Part shown: in pieces, positions 1 through 12,291 of the stretch
Position numbering within the stretch: the first letter of the stretch is position 1
Layout: each line of letters begins with the position of its first letter
Assembly: GCA_905250025.1 (NCBI GenBank)
Contig: CAJNOJ010000102.1
Coordinates: 278,700-342,699, forward strand
From: Adineta ricciae
Taxonomy: Eukaryota; Rotifera; Eurotatoria; Adinetida; Adinetidae
Length of the DNA stretch: 64,000 nucleotides
Direction of reading: 5' to 3'
Notes under the pieces: generated by a model
What the model was told of the DNA's origin: nothing
The model's input: only the letters and a program-made list of their open reading frames with translations
Database searches by the model: none
Translations under genes and position numbers: made by a program

Positions 1-2
1 TT

Positions 3-3000
3 GACAAAGCGCAATGGTCATTCGAGAGAAAAGTTACTCGAACAGGAAAAGACCAATCATGGTCATTAAATACCAGTAAATCGATTTGGATCGATCATCT
101 AATTTCACTAATTCACCTATTTCTTAGCTTTTAAAAGATGGTTCAGTTCATCCATAACAATATCTCCCAATGCTCAACGATTCCTTCAACAATCAGGAAG
201 ATATTCCTCTCCTGTCTCTGTTCATATTCCGTATGTTCTACTTTTTGTCGAACCATAACGTCACACATTCTCGCTCTTCATAGATCGGATCGTTTGGCTT
301 TAGTTATCAACAACAATCTCTGCATCATATCGCTTGTTACATCTGATGTCTTATTAGAAATTCCACTCGATGTCATTCAATCAGACGAATATAATTATTT
401 GAACAACTTAGCTTGGTCCAATAATGGAAAATTCATAGCGTATGGACATTGGTCAGGTGCTGTTTGTGTTTATTCCTCTATCGATGGGCAAGTATTACAT
501 GAACTAACAACAAAATCGGTATTTTAATTCTTTTAAATCTGATAAAAATGATAAACCATTGTGTGTTATTTAGTTAAATCGTCGCGAAGATTCATTTGTT
601 CAAATGTGGTTTTCCGGAAGTGATGCATCTCAGTAAGACATATGTCAAGTTTTCTTCATTGTTTGTTTTCATTTCCTATTGAAATAGATTTATCGATTTG
701 TTATGTTTGAAACGCAGTGGCGAATTAATTCGTTATGTAATGAGCGTTGACGATATTGCCTCATGTGCAAACGAGAAATTCGAATATAGTATTGCATGTG
801 CAATCATTGACGAAAACCTTAATCAACTGTATGTTGTACCGTTTGATACAAAGTCGATTTTTGTTTGGAAAATTGTCGACACAAAGCCATCGATTATCAA
901 AATAAAAGAAATTCGAGAAGATGATAATGATGTTTACATTTATGGCTTGTCACTTTCTCCGAATGAAACTTTCCTTGCCGCAATACTCTCAGATCAATCT
1001 GTTGTTCTTTATCAGAATGATGAACAATTACATCGACTAACGAATGTAAGAATTCAATCTGATATAATGTACTTTGTATTGCGATCAATTGAAATTTTAG
1101 TTGAAGATACCTGAAAATCGATCATTTATTTGTAATCTCGATTATTGGGATGATAAGGTTTGTTCAATGATACTTTTAAACAAATGAAGACGAACTAGAT
1201 CAACTCTATTTAGACTTTAATATTATTCTATTCGGATGGTTCAATGAGTTTTCACGAGGGTACGAAATCTCTCGAAGAATATCGTTATAAACCGAATCAA
1301 TTCAATGCCTGGCCACGTTTATGTCATCGACCTTTATCCAATGAACTATTTCTGATTGATTGTCAAATAAATCCCATTCACGATGATGAAAATGACGACG
1401 AACAACATGTGAATATCGTCACCCGCTTATTTCGTTCATTTCAAGATTCTACTGAATCAATCAATGAACGATTAATATTACTTGAACATAGTGATCCATG
1501 TCGTTTAATAGAAAATTTGATATCAAGTGGTGATTATGGTGGTGCTCTACGTATTTGTGATGTTTTCGATCGAAAAGATTTAGCCGATCAAATTCATGAA
1601 AAAGAAGCACGTTCATCTTCGTCTCAAATCGGAGAGCATCTAACGAGAATTCAATCACGTCTTCATGTCCTGCAATTATGTACAACTATACTGTATCCGT
1701 CAGGAGATGAACAACTTCGATTGATTCGATTTGGTCTTGATCAGGCAACGAAAGAACAGTTATTCAATAGTTTATATTATTCTGATCAACCGTTTTTTCA
1801 ATCGATTTATAAAGAAAACTTAGCTCTGAACGATCTTCAAGCCAAATCGGTGCCGCTCACTATTCCACAGAAACAAATTCTTCTTTATCGAAGAAAACTT
1901 CTCGACGAAAGGAGAAAACTATATTTATACGAAGACTTAATTGAAAAATGTCAAGTTTTTCAAGAATATCAATCGAATGTTTTTGACAAATTTCGAGAAT
2001 GGACTTATCAACAAATCGCCATTCGTTGTGCAAGAGTAATACAAATTTGTCTCTTCTAAAATTTGAAAGCTAATTCTTCGATTGTGCTTTAGAAAGGTTG
2101 TTTAAATGGCTTGAAACTTGTCTTGGATCGTGCGATACCTTCGATACCATCAGCTGATTTATTATCAATCTTAACGGAGATCCCTGAAACGATTACGCTG
2201 GCGGAATACGAAGATTTAATTCCGGAATTTTCTACAATGAACAATGAAGACGAAGTCGTCCAACGAAAAGAAAATGATTGGAGTGACAAATATATAACCC
2301 AGTCCGAAGAAACAATTCAACCGATCGATCAATCGGTTTATGTTCAATGGTACAAAGAAAGAATCCTTTCGTTTGAATCGTTTGGTTTCCTGGAAAATTC
2401 GTTGCAACTATGTAAACATGCAGTTGAAAACGAGAATCTTCAAGAGTTTTCCTCGCTGTACAATAATCTTCGCATAGAATTTCTTTTAAGTAAATCCTGC
2501 GAACAGGATTTAACGTTAGAACAGCTGGAAAACATGCCCAAAGAAGACGTCTTAGAGTTGGTTTTAACTTTTAAAAATGATTCGAACGAAGATGATATCG
2601 ATAAACGTATTCAACAAGTTTTACTACCAATTATGGAATTCAGTCACCAATCCAATGAATATTTGAAAAATATTTGCATTAAAAAATTGCAGAACGATGT
2701 CGATATTTATCCCATAGTTCGTTCGTTGAAAACGAAAGTTATTTTTACTCAAAATCAATTCGATCAATTTATTCGAGACTTAGTTTTTCATGTGAATTCA
2801 ATAACTCAACTACCCATTTGTCAACAGTTATTATCGTTAATTCAACAAAAACAAGATTTAGAATACGTTATTCGGTGAGATTTTTCCCACAAAAGCTTCA
2901 TCGTTCGATCAATATGAATTATATTTAGAACATGTACGATTTTCATGAAATGGTCAGTGAAAATGATTCCATCAGAAATGCTTCGAGTGATGGTAAGTGG

Positions 3001-6000
3001 AAGAGAAATATTCTCAGATGAAATTGTCAAATTGTCTGCAATAGGAATCCGAGGAATCGCTATCGAATGCAATTGTTCTTCTAATACAATCAGCAATCAA
3101 AAAGGAGTAAGCTATTCGCATGATTGATTGGTATTCTATCATGATCAAAGTTACATTTAGAATGCACAGAATCAGTATTTCGACTGGCAATGAACTTTAT
3201 CATGACATTGAACAGATAGCTCGACATCGTTTATCATCACAAACGCTTTCAAACGTAAGCAGAGAGGAGTTTCTCTTCATATGATAAAATCAAGATTTGA
3301 TTTTAGTTATTTATATCAAGTCTATTGAAGTCCGATAGTATTGAATGTTTCCAAATTGTTCGATCGAATCTGTCAACTCTTCAAATTCCATTGATTATTC
3401 AAGCAGCAACAGATTATATTGATTCAGCAAAGAACAGTCAAGATCGAAGTATTCTTCTTGCAAAGTAAGATTTCATTCACCTTCTACATTTTCCTTATAT
3501 GATCCTTCAGACATTGCTTGGATTTGATTGATGATCCGTCGGTTGTCATGAACGAACGAAATCTTATCGAATCACAAAATATTTGCGATTTCTTTCATTA
3601 TTCAATTACACCTATTGAAAGTACGTTCAATTTATATGATAGAAGTTCATTCGCGTTGAAATTCATCTATAGTTCGTCGCCATCCAAATCCCATACAAAT
3701 CATTCCTGCAATATTAAATTCGAACCCACAAGCTTATAAAAACACCGGAAAGGTAAGTTAGAATTAGTTTTTATCTTTCATAGAGAAATGTCCTTATCTA
3801 TTTTGTAGTTAATTTCGTTGGCGTTGAGTCTTCCAACAGGAAATAAACAAAATCGAAAATATCAATGCATGCTCTACATTGCTGATCACTGTTTGAAGGT
3901 AAATTCTGTCTATTAGATATTTTACACAATTAAAAACTTCATGTTTGAATAGATTGAAGATTTGAATCTATGTGGAGAACTATGTTCGTATTTAATCGAA
4001 GAAAATTATGCACCATCATGGAAATGTTGTTGGGCATTAATTAACAAAAATTCGTCATTCATTGATGAATCTATCTTATCATTTATCAGTCGACATTGTG
4101 ATGAAATTCTGTTGGAAGATGTTTTGAGAAAATCGATTTTAATTCGAGATCGATCAATACCAAATGTTTGTAACGAATTTCACCAGTTTTTCTTTTGTAT
4201 GCAATTCTTATGAATTTCAGGAAGAATTTCAAGTAACATCAACCTATTCATATTATTTCAATTCGTTCTATGATCGTGATTACTCTCAACAGGTTTTTCT
4301 TCACTTTTCCCTTTTTCTTATTCATGTACCTTTATTCTTTAGATGGATTTCAAGCAAATTCCACTGTTGAAGTCTCCACCGATCGGTAAGTTATGACACG
4401 AGAGACGAACCAAAACAGCAAATCGATGATTTTATAGATGAGAAGAGTGCAATAAAGTACATCAATATCGATACCCCATTGTCAATCATGGTTTACTTAG
4501 CGTCTAACACCAAGGTACTTGCCAAATTAAATCGTAAGAATCGAGACAATTACCTTTTTTTTTCATGTTTCTTTTAGAATGATCTTATGATTGAAAAAGA
4601 CAACGAATATGCATTGCAATTATCCATCTATTGTCAATCATTGATGAGAAGTTCATATCCACGAAATTTCCATGCCATACCATCCTCTGTTCTGGATAAG
4701 ACATTAATTGAGAATAATGAAAATTACAATCGTTTAGTTCAAGATCGTCAATATTCGATTTTGAATCAACTGGATAATTCAATTGATTTGAATCGTTTTA
4801 AAATCGATTCCGAATATCGTCGTTTAACAATTCTCGGCTTATTTATGTGTGACAACCCGTCATTTGATTATGCTGAACAATTAGCAATCAAATATGACAT
4901 CTCAGTTGACGAATGTCATCATTCATATATTGAACATTTACTCACTAGCTCCAACTTATCCTTGAACGAAATACGAAAGAAGATGAAGCCATTTTTAACT
5001 TCCGAACGCTTGAAAAAGAATCGACAGATTAAATTAGATCTCGTCAAACGATTACACACACATGTTTTCCCGTTAATTGATGGAAAAGATTATGAACGAT
5101 TGAAATTATTCTATGATATAAAGAAATCTTTAGGCGATTTAACACAAGCACAAAAACATATTCAAGCAATTCAACAATTAACGAATATTCTCAACTACGG
5201 TAAACCAGTTTGACTTTTTCTTCAACAATAAATTGAACTAACTGAATTTTTATTCATAATTAGACTTTGATTACAAATTGTTTCTTTCTTCGCCGGGAAC
5301 ATTTATTGAGACGTATGGCAATGATTCAAATATTATCAATCTCGGCTTAACTCTTGATCAAGTCAAAGCTTCGTCAACGTTCGTTGCAACATCCAGTTGG
5401 ATTTATTCTTATTATCTACGAGTCAATCCTTCATCATCGTTCATTTTCGATTTATTACCACGAATAACATCATTCGAAGATTTCAAAGTTCTTCTCATTC
5501 ATTTAATCTCATCAAGAGAGATTCTCTCAATTGAAAAACGCATCGAAATACTTGAATTTTCTCTGAATTTAATTCAATCCAAAGAAGACGAACAATGGAA
5601 AACATTAGAAGACATGTTAATCCAATGTTTAACTAGATTGAGAACTCTTTCAAAACTTGCCGGAAATTATTCCGAAGATGAACTCAATCAATTGGATCAA
5701 TGCGAAGAGATTTCTGAACAAGAAGAAATTTTATCCGATCTTTTGATTCAACATGAACAGTTTGATTTGATCATTTACTTGAAAAATAGCATCTTCGAGG
5801 AAATTTCCATCTATCGAATCTTACAACTCACCATTGAAAAACTCAGTGATAAAATCCGGTAAGTTCATTCGTCAATATGCAAATCAACATTTCGATTCTA
5901 TCTATGATTAAGATCGAGTGATGAACATAGTTTTTCACGGTTAAATACTCTTTTGGAAAGTATATCATTGGATGGTATTGATGAAAAAGAATTATTTTCA

Positions 6001-7085
6001 TGTTTACAACAAATGTGTCGTTCGGAAAAGATTGATCGACGCGTTCGATTCAAGTTAATTGAAAAACTTGATCAAGTAATGATCCCTCATTTCTTCATTG
6101 TTGAAGGTTGCTTGATTTGTTTAAGATGTTCGACAAACAAAATCTGGAATCGGATGATTTGTTATTATTTGAACAATATCGTTTGTCAACTTTATTATCA
6201 TCATTCGATTCATTTACTGAAGTAAGATTTACGATGAATCAGTTCTTTTCAATGCGCGTTTTTCCTTTCATGTAGTTAAAGAAAGAAGATATTGAAACAG
6301 ATGAAAATCGTTGTCAACTTTTTCAAAAGTATTTGTCAAAAGCTAAACGACTGATTCATTTCGAAGCGCTCTTTCAAATTCTTAACAAAACATGGTCAAA
6401 AGAACAGATCGAACAAATGAAAGGGTATGATTATGACGATGAATGAAAGGAATATTTTCGTTTTTATCTTTCAGATCACATGGATTATCTTTGAAGAATG
6501 AACTAATTTTGACAATGATTGAACAGAACAGTGATTGGGAAAGAATTTTATCGGAGAATATTGTTCAATTTGATGAAGAAGTATGATTGAATCCATGTAC
6601 TGACGGCAGATCCAATTTGACAATTTGTTTTTGTAGGAAATGATGTCATTGATACAGTATCTATATGAAACGAAAGAGTTGAATTCCTATGCATATAAAT
6701 TATGGTTGATAAACCCAATATCTTCGTTCGCTGAGCTATTATTTCGATCACCGGTAATCGATTATTGAAGTTTTCAAACTAATTTATACAATGATTTTGT
6801 CCTTGATTTCAGTTTGAATCAGTTATTGACAGAAAATTTCTTTCTATGTCCATCGAACGAAAACGTGTTAGTGATATACTAACAATCAATCCTTTATTAT
6901 TTGATTATTATCTTAATGAACGTTTATCGAATGACGAAAAACGTAAACTTCAAGAAGAACTAGAAGACAATGAAGAATTTCTTTTTAAACTTGCTCAATT
7001 ATTTATTCACAAGGAAGGTTATTCATCTTTTACATCATTTGGTCTTATTATTGATACTTTACAGAAATATTTCATAAATAAATAA
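3..7085 (+). CDS. NBAS: NBAS-like protein (Sec39 domain), 5' end outside window
   Basis: NBAS is a subunit of the ER tethering (NRZ/Dsl1) complex for Golgi-to-ER transport and also contributes to nonsense-mediated decay. The protein is built from many exons separated by ~50-60 nt introns. Examples are introns 76-127 and 231-283 (GTATGT donor). The N-terminal part is WD40-like, with beta-strand patterns such as LAWSNNGKFIAYGHWSG and LSLSPNETFLAAILSD. A segment around 1.9-2.3 kb (FDKFREWTYQQIAIRCAR, then LTEIPETITLAEYEDLIPE) matches the region just before the Sec39 domain in animal NBAS. The helical Sec39 part fills roughly 2.3-6.5 kb. The frame can be followed through every splice I checked with no break. 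The stop is at 7083-7085. The start lies upstream of the window. Two decayed copies of the 5.55-5.81 kb part lie near 10.3-10.7 kb. Confidence 0.88.
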
Positions 7086-8735
7086 ACAAGCACGGTTTCT
7101 CTGAATCTAGTATGATATATTTTCTCTCTTTCCGACATATTCATGTACAACATGTCCTTTTATTCTTTTCTCATTTAATCTTGAGCAAATGCAAAAAAGA
7201 GTCTTTGCTCTAGTTCATCAATCTTCCTATTGTTTGGATGATATGATGTACGATAGCTGCCAAGATGATTGTTGTTTATTTGAGCCAATGTGATACGTGA
7301 GAATAAAAGTCGTTCCAAATACTAGTATTTACATATGAAAAAACTCATTTGATACACATTATCAAGAAAATGCAAATGCTAACCGCTTAGAGGTAAATTT
7401 GCTAGTTGATTATTATCGACGGAATTTATATTAACAGACATAGCACTTGCTGTGTCAGACAAATTCTCAACGATCATTGACTTTATTCCAGCATTTAAAG
7501 CACCGAGAATTATCGAACCGTCTTGAGCATTTGAAGCGCCATCTTGTGAATCATTTTCTGCTTGTTGCAAAGGTACAACTACCGTTGAATCACACTCGCT
7601 CATTATCTCTTTTCGCTATAATCTATTACCTTGCTGATACACATTTACATCTATTTTCTGAACAACCAAAAGACAAAAAAAGCAATAAATAAATGGAACA
7701 CTCAGTTGAAAATGATAGTTAAGGTGGATGAGCTTTAAATCCTAATATTGTATGTGTCTGTGTTTTGGCAATTCGAAAGGCTTCGAGAATATGTACCGAC
7801 ATATAGGAATTAACTTTTACTTCTCGGGACGAGTAACCCAACGATCGAATCTTGTCGGAGAAAACATCAAGTATCGTCAAGTCCAGTAAGGATTTGAACT
7901 GTAGAACAACATTTTATTATATCCTTTGGGATGATATTGGATTCAACAATGATCGTGCAGTATAAGTAACATATCTGGTACGCTAACATCGTGCGTAGGA
8001 AATGTAATGACAACTAAAAATATGCGTTGAAACCACAGTTCTGCCATAGAAATGTACACAGTAAAAATTTGTTTCTGATTCAGTACTTTTCTATTATACT
8101 CATTCAGTGGTTACGGATACGTGACGATGATCAATCTCAAACAAACATCGGTCCATATATAAAGTTGCTGATGATGTGCGATTTATCTAAATGATGCCTT
8201 CCCTTGACCACAACACGTATCTTCTTGTTTTGTTATCATCTGAGACAAGTTTTTAACAATTTAAACTACGATATTTAAAAATTAATCATTGTTCGAATAC
8301 AGTTTAATTCGAATTATATATTGACAGAACAGGCTGACAGACTCTATGACACAACTGTACACGAAACATCAAGCTGATTCAAAGAAATCTGGACAATGGG
8401 ATGTTTTTTAGACACATTGACAGAATTATGTATTTTTCATCACGTTCTGTCAAAACAATCAACCAGTAGAAACAGAATACTTTTGCTTATTCCCCATCTT
8501 TCATAATTCTTCCGTTCTGTTCGTTATCCCCTTAGCTCACTTCAAATCTGAATTCAAATTGATAGAGATAATTAAAAGGACGGATAAAGAAAATTTTTGC
8601 GTTCATATTTTTTTGCACTAAGACAAATTATTCGCTCAGAAAGGAAGTTTAGCAATAGTTATCAAATACATTTATATATTTTATACAGAAGTCCATCATC
8701 ATCCAAAAAGAAATATCTACAACGTCCAGGTAGCC
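7086..8735. other. intergenic, one possible small gene inside
   Basis: This stretch lies between the end of NBAS and the GPCR start. Apart from the small minus-strand reading frame at 7379-7603 I see no coding exons, RNA genes or long repeats. The last few hundred bases should hold the GPCR promoter, but I recognise no specific site. Confidence 0.5.
7379..7603 (-). CDS. hypothetical 74-aa acidic protein
   Basis: This is an uninterrupted reading frame beginning MSECDSTVVVPLQQ and ending NLPLSG. It is rich in Ser, Asp, Asn and Ala and has no membrane segment or signal peptide. It lies about 290 bases past the NBAS stop on the opposite strand, so the two would be convergent. I recognise no family. 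The composition is protein-like, but the frame is short enough to be chance. It could also be the last exon of a longer gene. Confidence 0.3.
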   Translation of the reverse strand: MSECDSTVVVPLQQAENDSQDGASNAQDGSIILGALNAGIKSMIVENLSDTASAMSVNINSVDNNQLANLPLSG

Positions 8736-9719
8736 ATGGCAGATTATCCAGCTATTCAAAATGGATTAAATACTTATATGCCATTTATCTTGCTCATCTC
8801 TGGATCGATTGGTAATATTCTCAATTGTCTTATTTTCACACGCTCTTCACTTCGAAATAAACCATGTTCGATTTATTTTCTAGCAATGAGTATTGCTAAT
8901 TTAATAACGCTCTATTTCAGTTGTCTCACACGTATCTTACTTCTTTTTGGTATTTATGTACAACCGGGCTATGGTGATATCTATTGTAGGTTCCGAGTCT
9001 TTCTTACATACATGCCTTTATCGGCATCATCATGGTTCATAGTCGCAGCATGTGTTGATCGATATGCATCAAGTTCTGCTAGTGTTCGTATACGTTCATT
9101 TAGTCAGCTCAAAGTTTCCCTACGTATCGTTTGTGGAACGTGGGTCATGTTATGTTTAATATGGATGGAGATGTTCATCTGTTTCAACGGAAATCTAAAT
9201 GGCACTGTGTGTGCGCCCGTGTCACCATTTTGTAATACATACAATAGCTTTAGTTTACTTGTTTTCTTTAGCCTTCTTCCACCAATATGTATGCTTTTGT
9301 TTGGTGGTATGACTATCAGAAATGTTCGGCATCGACCAATAAATCGTGCGGCGAATACAAAAGATCGACAACTAGCTCTGATGCTTATTGTTCAAGTTGT
9401 GATATTTCAAATTTTATCACTACCGATATCGATTCAAAGAATTTATTCATATATTACAATTAATGATAGCAAAACCCTACAGCGCAGACAATTAGAAAGT
9501 CTTCTTATTGAGATTGTTAATTTTGCAGCTTTCACCAACACCGTTGTATCATTTTATTTATTTACACTGACGGGATCATTATTTCGAAAAGAATTAAAGT
9601 CGTTACTTTTTTTCTCAAAAAGACGACAAGCAAATATCGAACCCCTACAAACAGGACAACGAAAAATACAAATTCAAACTGTTACTTCTCGACAGCCACA
9701 AGCAACAACACATATTTAA
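8736..9719 (+). CDS. rhodopsin-type GPCR, orphan, single exon
   Basis: This is a predicted seven-helix receptor of 327 residues. TM1 carries the GN motif (ISGSIGNILNCLIF). TM3 begins at the conserved Cys (YCRF) and ends with DRYASS, the DRY box. TM4 has the central Trp (TWVMLCLIWMEMF). TM7 reads NTVVSFYLFTLTG, so the usual NPxxY motif is altered, followed by FRKEL at the start of helix 8. The N-terminus is short, with TM1 beginning about 15 residues in. The ligand is unknown; the overall shape resembles the divergent peptide-receptor-like GPCRs common in rotifers. The lack of introns is notable next to multi-exon neighbours and may reflect an old retrocopy or a naturally intronless family. 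Confidence 0.85.
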   Translation: MADYPAIQNGLNTYMPFILLISGSIGNILNCLIFTRSSLRNKPCSIYFLAMSIANLITLYFSCLTRILLLFGIYVQPGYGDIYCRFRVFLTYMPLSASSWFIVAACVDRYASSSASVRIRSFSQLKVSLRIVCGTWVMLCLIWMEMFICFNGNLNGTVCAPVSPFCNTYNSFSLLVFFSLLPPICMLLFGGMTIRNVRHRPINRAANTKDRQLALMLIVQVVIFQILSLPISIQRIYSYITINDSKTLQRRQLESLLIEIVNFAAFTNTVVSFYLFTLTGSLFRKELKSLLFFSKRRQANIEPLQTGQRKIQIQTVTSRQPQATTHI

Positions 9720-10267
9720 AGGATCAAAAGAACAACGATTGTGCGTACCATGTATTAAAATCGATCTAAAGACAAAAGAGCACATTGAACTGGTATGGTT
9801 GTTTACCATCCCTAAAACTTTACTTTTCACATAGTGGTACCGATTTGACTTCATGTCACAAGTGTCCTTCTTATTCTGAAAAGCGCTCTTCATGATTTTT
9901 GTTTTGAAAATTTATAATGATGCTTTTGTCTCTATTAATTAAAATTACTTGTCATATCCAGACTTAGATTTTCTATGAAATTTAGCGTATTAAAACTGTA
10001 AGCGCATGTCATTATAGGAAATACTTTGAAAAGAAACTGATGCTCTGAATAGAATAATGAAAGTATGATAATTTTTTCGAAAGAAATTCTTTGCCTAACA
10101 GAGCCGCATAAAACCTTCGGTCAAATATAGAAGGAACACCATTTTTAAAGGACAACAACATGGTGCTCATTTAATATTCCCCCATTAAAGTATCCAAGAT
10201 ATTAAAAGGCTCAAAAGAGGAACATGTGTTGAATTTACTAAAACAACTAAAAAGTGGTTAGTGTAAA

Positions 10268-10460
10268 CATTTTCTCGCTGAATTTGATTGTATACATAGA
10301 AGACGAACAATAGGAAACCTTGGAAGAAATGGTATTCCAATATCTAACTAGATTGAAAACTCTTTTGAGACTTGCAAAAAATTATTCTGAGGATAAACTT
10401 ACACAATTGAATCAATGTGAAAAGATTTCTGAACAAGAAGAAGTTTTATCTAGAAATACT
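10268..10460 (+). pseudogene. decayed fragment A of NBAS
   Basis: The sequence aligns base by base with 5551-5736 of the NBAS gene in this window, at roughly 75-80% identity by eye. Shared stretches include GAAGACGAACAATRG, ACTAGATTGA, ATTATTC and TTTCTGAACAAGAAGAA. A TGG codon of the parent has become TAG here, and there are small gaps, so it cannot encode the parent segment. It is a partial copy with no flanking NBAS exons. Confidence 0.85.
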
Positions 10461-10469
10461 TTTTCTAAA

Positions 10470-10695
10470 GGTGAATAATGGGCAACATTAGAAGACATGT
10501 TAATTTGATATTGACAAGATCGGAAGTTCAATCAAAAGTTGAAGGAAAATATTTTGAGGGCGAACTGAATCAAATAGGTCAGTGTAAAGAGACTTCCGAA
10601 GCAGTTTCCCCTAATATATTGAATCAATATGCACAATTTTGTATTATTGTTCTTTTGGAAAGAAACATACTCACGGATAAATGTTCGTATTTAAA
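10470..10695 (+). pseudogene. decayed fragment B of NBAS
   Basis: This is a second copy of the same NBAS segment, aligning with about 5590-5812 and lying directly after fragment A. Recognisable shared stretches are CAACATTAGAAGACATGTTAAT, GGCGAACTGAATCAA and TTGAATCAATATGCACA. It is more diverged than fragment A. It keeps a chance open frame (10478-10846) that is only partly NBAS-like. The head-to-tail order suggests one local duplication of a fragment followed by decay. Confidence 0.8.
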
Positions 10696-10792
10696 GTCTT
10701 TTTGGTCATGTTCCGATTTCCAAGAACGACCGTTTTGTTTATTCGTTTCACTAAATATGTGTTTTTCGTCTAGCACAAAAAAAATTGCCTTT

Positions 10793-11540
10793 TCAAATCA
10801 AATGTTCTTTAACCGTCTCCCGGATAAGTTTCCAAATCAAGATTAGTGACACCCATATATTTCGCATTTCAATTTGTAATCGATCTGCACGCGAAACATG
10901 TCGGTCGCCATGAAGATCTTCATCACCGACGGAAACTTCATCAGCAGCAAGTATTGGTATATTCCCAATTTCCAAGTTATCATCGTCGATAAGGATACAA
11001 GGAATCTAGAAAAGAAAGGATTAGAATGATAGATAACAAAATATTTTCCTCAACACAGCGTTTCGCGTACCACACGTATGCCGTAAGAGAACTTCAATCA
11101 ACACATATTTGTAAATTACAATATGAGGAACTACATATATGGCGTATGCATATCACATCTCCTCGCCTAAAAGAACAATGACTAAGGTGAATCGATCATT
11201 TAGCGATATCGTCAGACAGAGAAGAGTAAGAAAAATAATTGTAATAATGTTATCGCGGCTTCTTTCTTTTCATACAACCTTGAAGCAAGAGTCTGGATTA
11301 TGAATTCGTCTATAATTTCGATATCTTTGTTTCTTTCACATCATCCACCCGCTCTTATTAACTGACACGACGTGGCACTAAGGTAACTCATTTTTCAAAC
11401 AAAGTGTTTGGCTAGATGATTATTGCTTAACCGCTTACCTGAGATTCAGTTGTGCCAATTCGATTACATAGATCTTGTATTCGTACAAGATGTTTGTTGG
11501 CCTTGCCGGGAGTGACGTCTTTTATTGTAGTCCGTTGCAT
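10793..11540 (-). CDS. possible small multi-exon gene or relic, unidentified
   Basis: Two exon-like pieces lie on the minus strand. The upstream one starts at an ATG near 11540 (MQRTTIKDVTPGKANKHL) and ends in ESQ at a good donor (CAG|GTAAGCGG) near 11440. The downstream one follows a pyrimidine-rich TTTCTTTTCTAG acceptor near 11005 and reads IPCILIDDDNLEIGN and later RADRLQIEMRNIW. The 'DVTPGK..' start resembles the opening of some single-strand-DNA-binding OB folds. A fragment GDVICIRHIC near 11160 resembles a later OB-fold strand, but a stop follows it. I cannot join the pieces into one clean protein, so it may be a broken gene. Confidence 0.3.
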
Positions 11541-11604
11541 TTTAAATGAGTGAAATTGCACAGGAAATATCCGATCAGTTTCTGGCTGTTTCCAGCTCGA
11601 AGTT

Positions 11605-11660
11605 TGCAGGAAATGGTCGGAAAACGAACCTAACCGACCGTGCCATAATAACCTGAGTGT
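11605..11660. repeat. dispersed repeat with GGTCGG/CCGACC hairpin, copy 1
   Basis: A block reading CAGGAAATGGTCGGAAAACG then AACCTAACCGACCGTGCCAT recurs almost unchanged at 53799-53850. GGTCGG and CCGACC within it can pair across a ~13-base loop. It sits just upstream of the possible minus-strand gene, so it could be promoter sequence or the end of a mobile element. No coding sequence is attached. Confidence 0.7.
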
Positions 11661-12291
11661 TTATATATACATGAAAGTAAGACGTGATCTGTCTAGGGTT
11701 ACGTCAGGTTTATCCTTTTCTTTCTTTAATGGGTAAAGAACAGGGAGAATATGTTAAACGAACGACGATTTCGTTCATATCAAATGGAAAAGACGGAGAA
11801 AATTCTGGCATGCGCGGGAAGAGACCTAGATACATAGAACATGATGTACATTTATGGCAGTAAAGATTTGATTGTTTGGAAAATGCGTTCTATGATTTTC
11901 TCTTTTCTTTCGTTTGTACAAGTGAAAATTTTTGAATAAATAGGATAACAGATGGTCTGTGAAGTTAATTGCACATGAAGAAGAAATATGTTCATATTGC
12001 TCATCACATGTTTCTTTTCCACGGAAATCTTTTGTTACAGAACGGACCTCTGTCTAATCATTCGAAGAAGAAAGACAACATCTTAAACAGAGAAAGAGAA
12101 ATGTGATTCCACCTGATGACTAATTCTCTTTTGTCTTTGCATACTTCTTTCGAGCAGTGTCGTCCTCACTATGACGAGAAACGAAATTAAAGTTATTCAG
12201 AACGAAAACAAAAGACGCAAATTAACAATCTATTCTACAAACAAGTTACTTCAATCAATGTTTTTCCAATTATCTCTATTTGCTGTGATTA

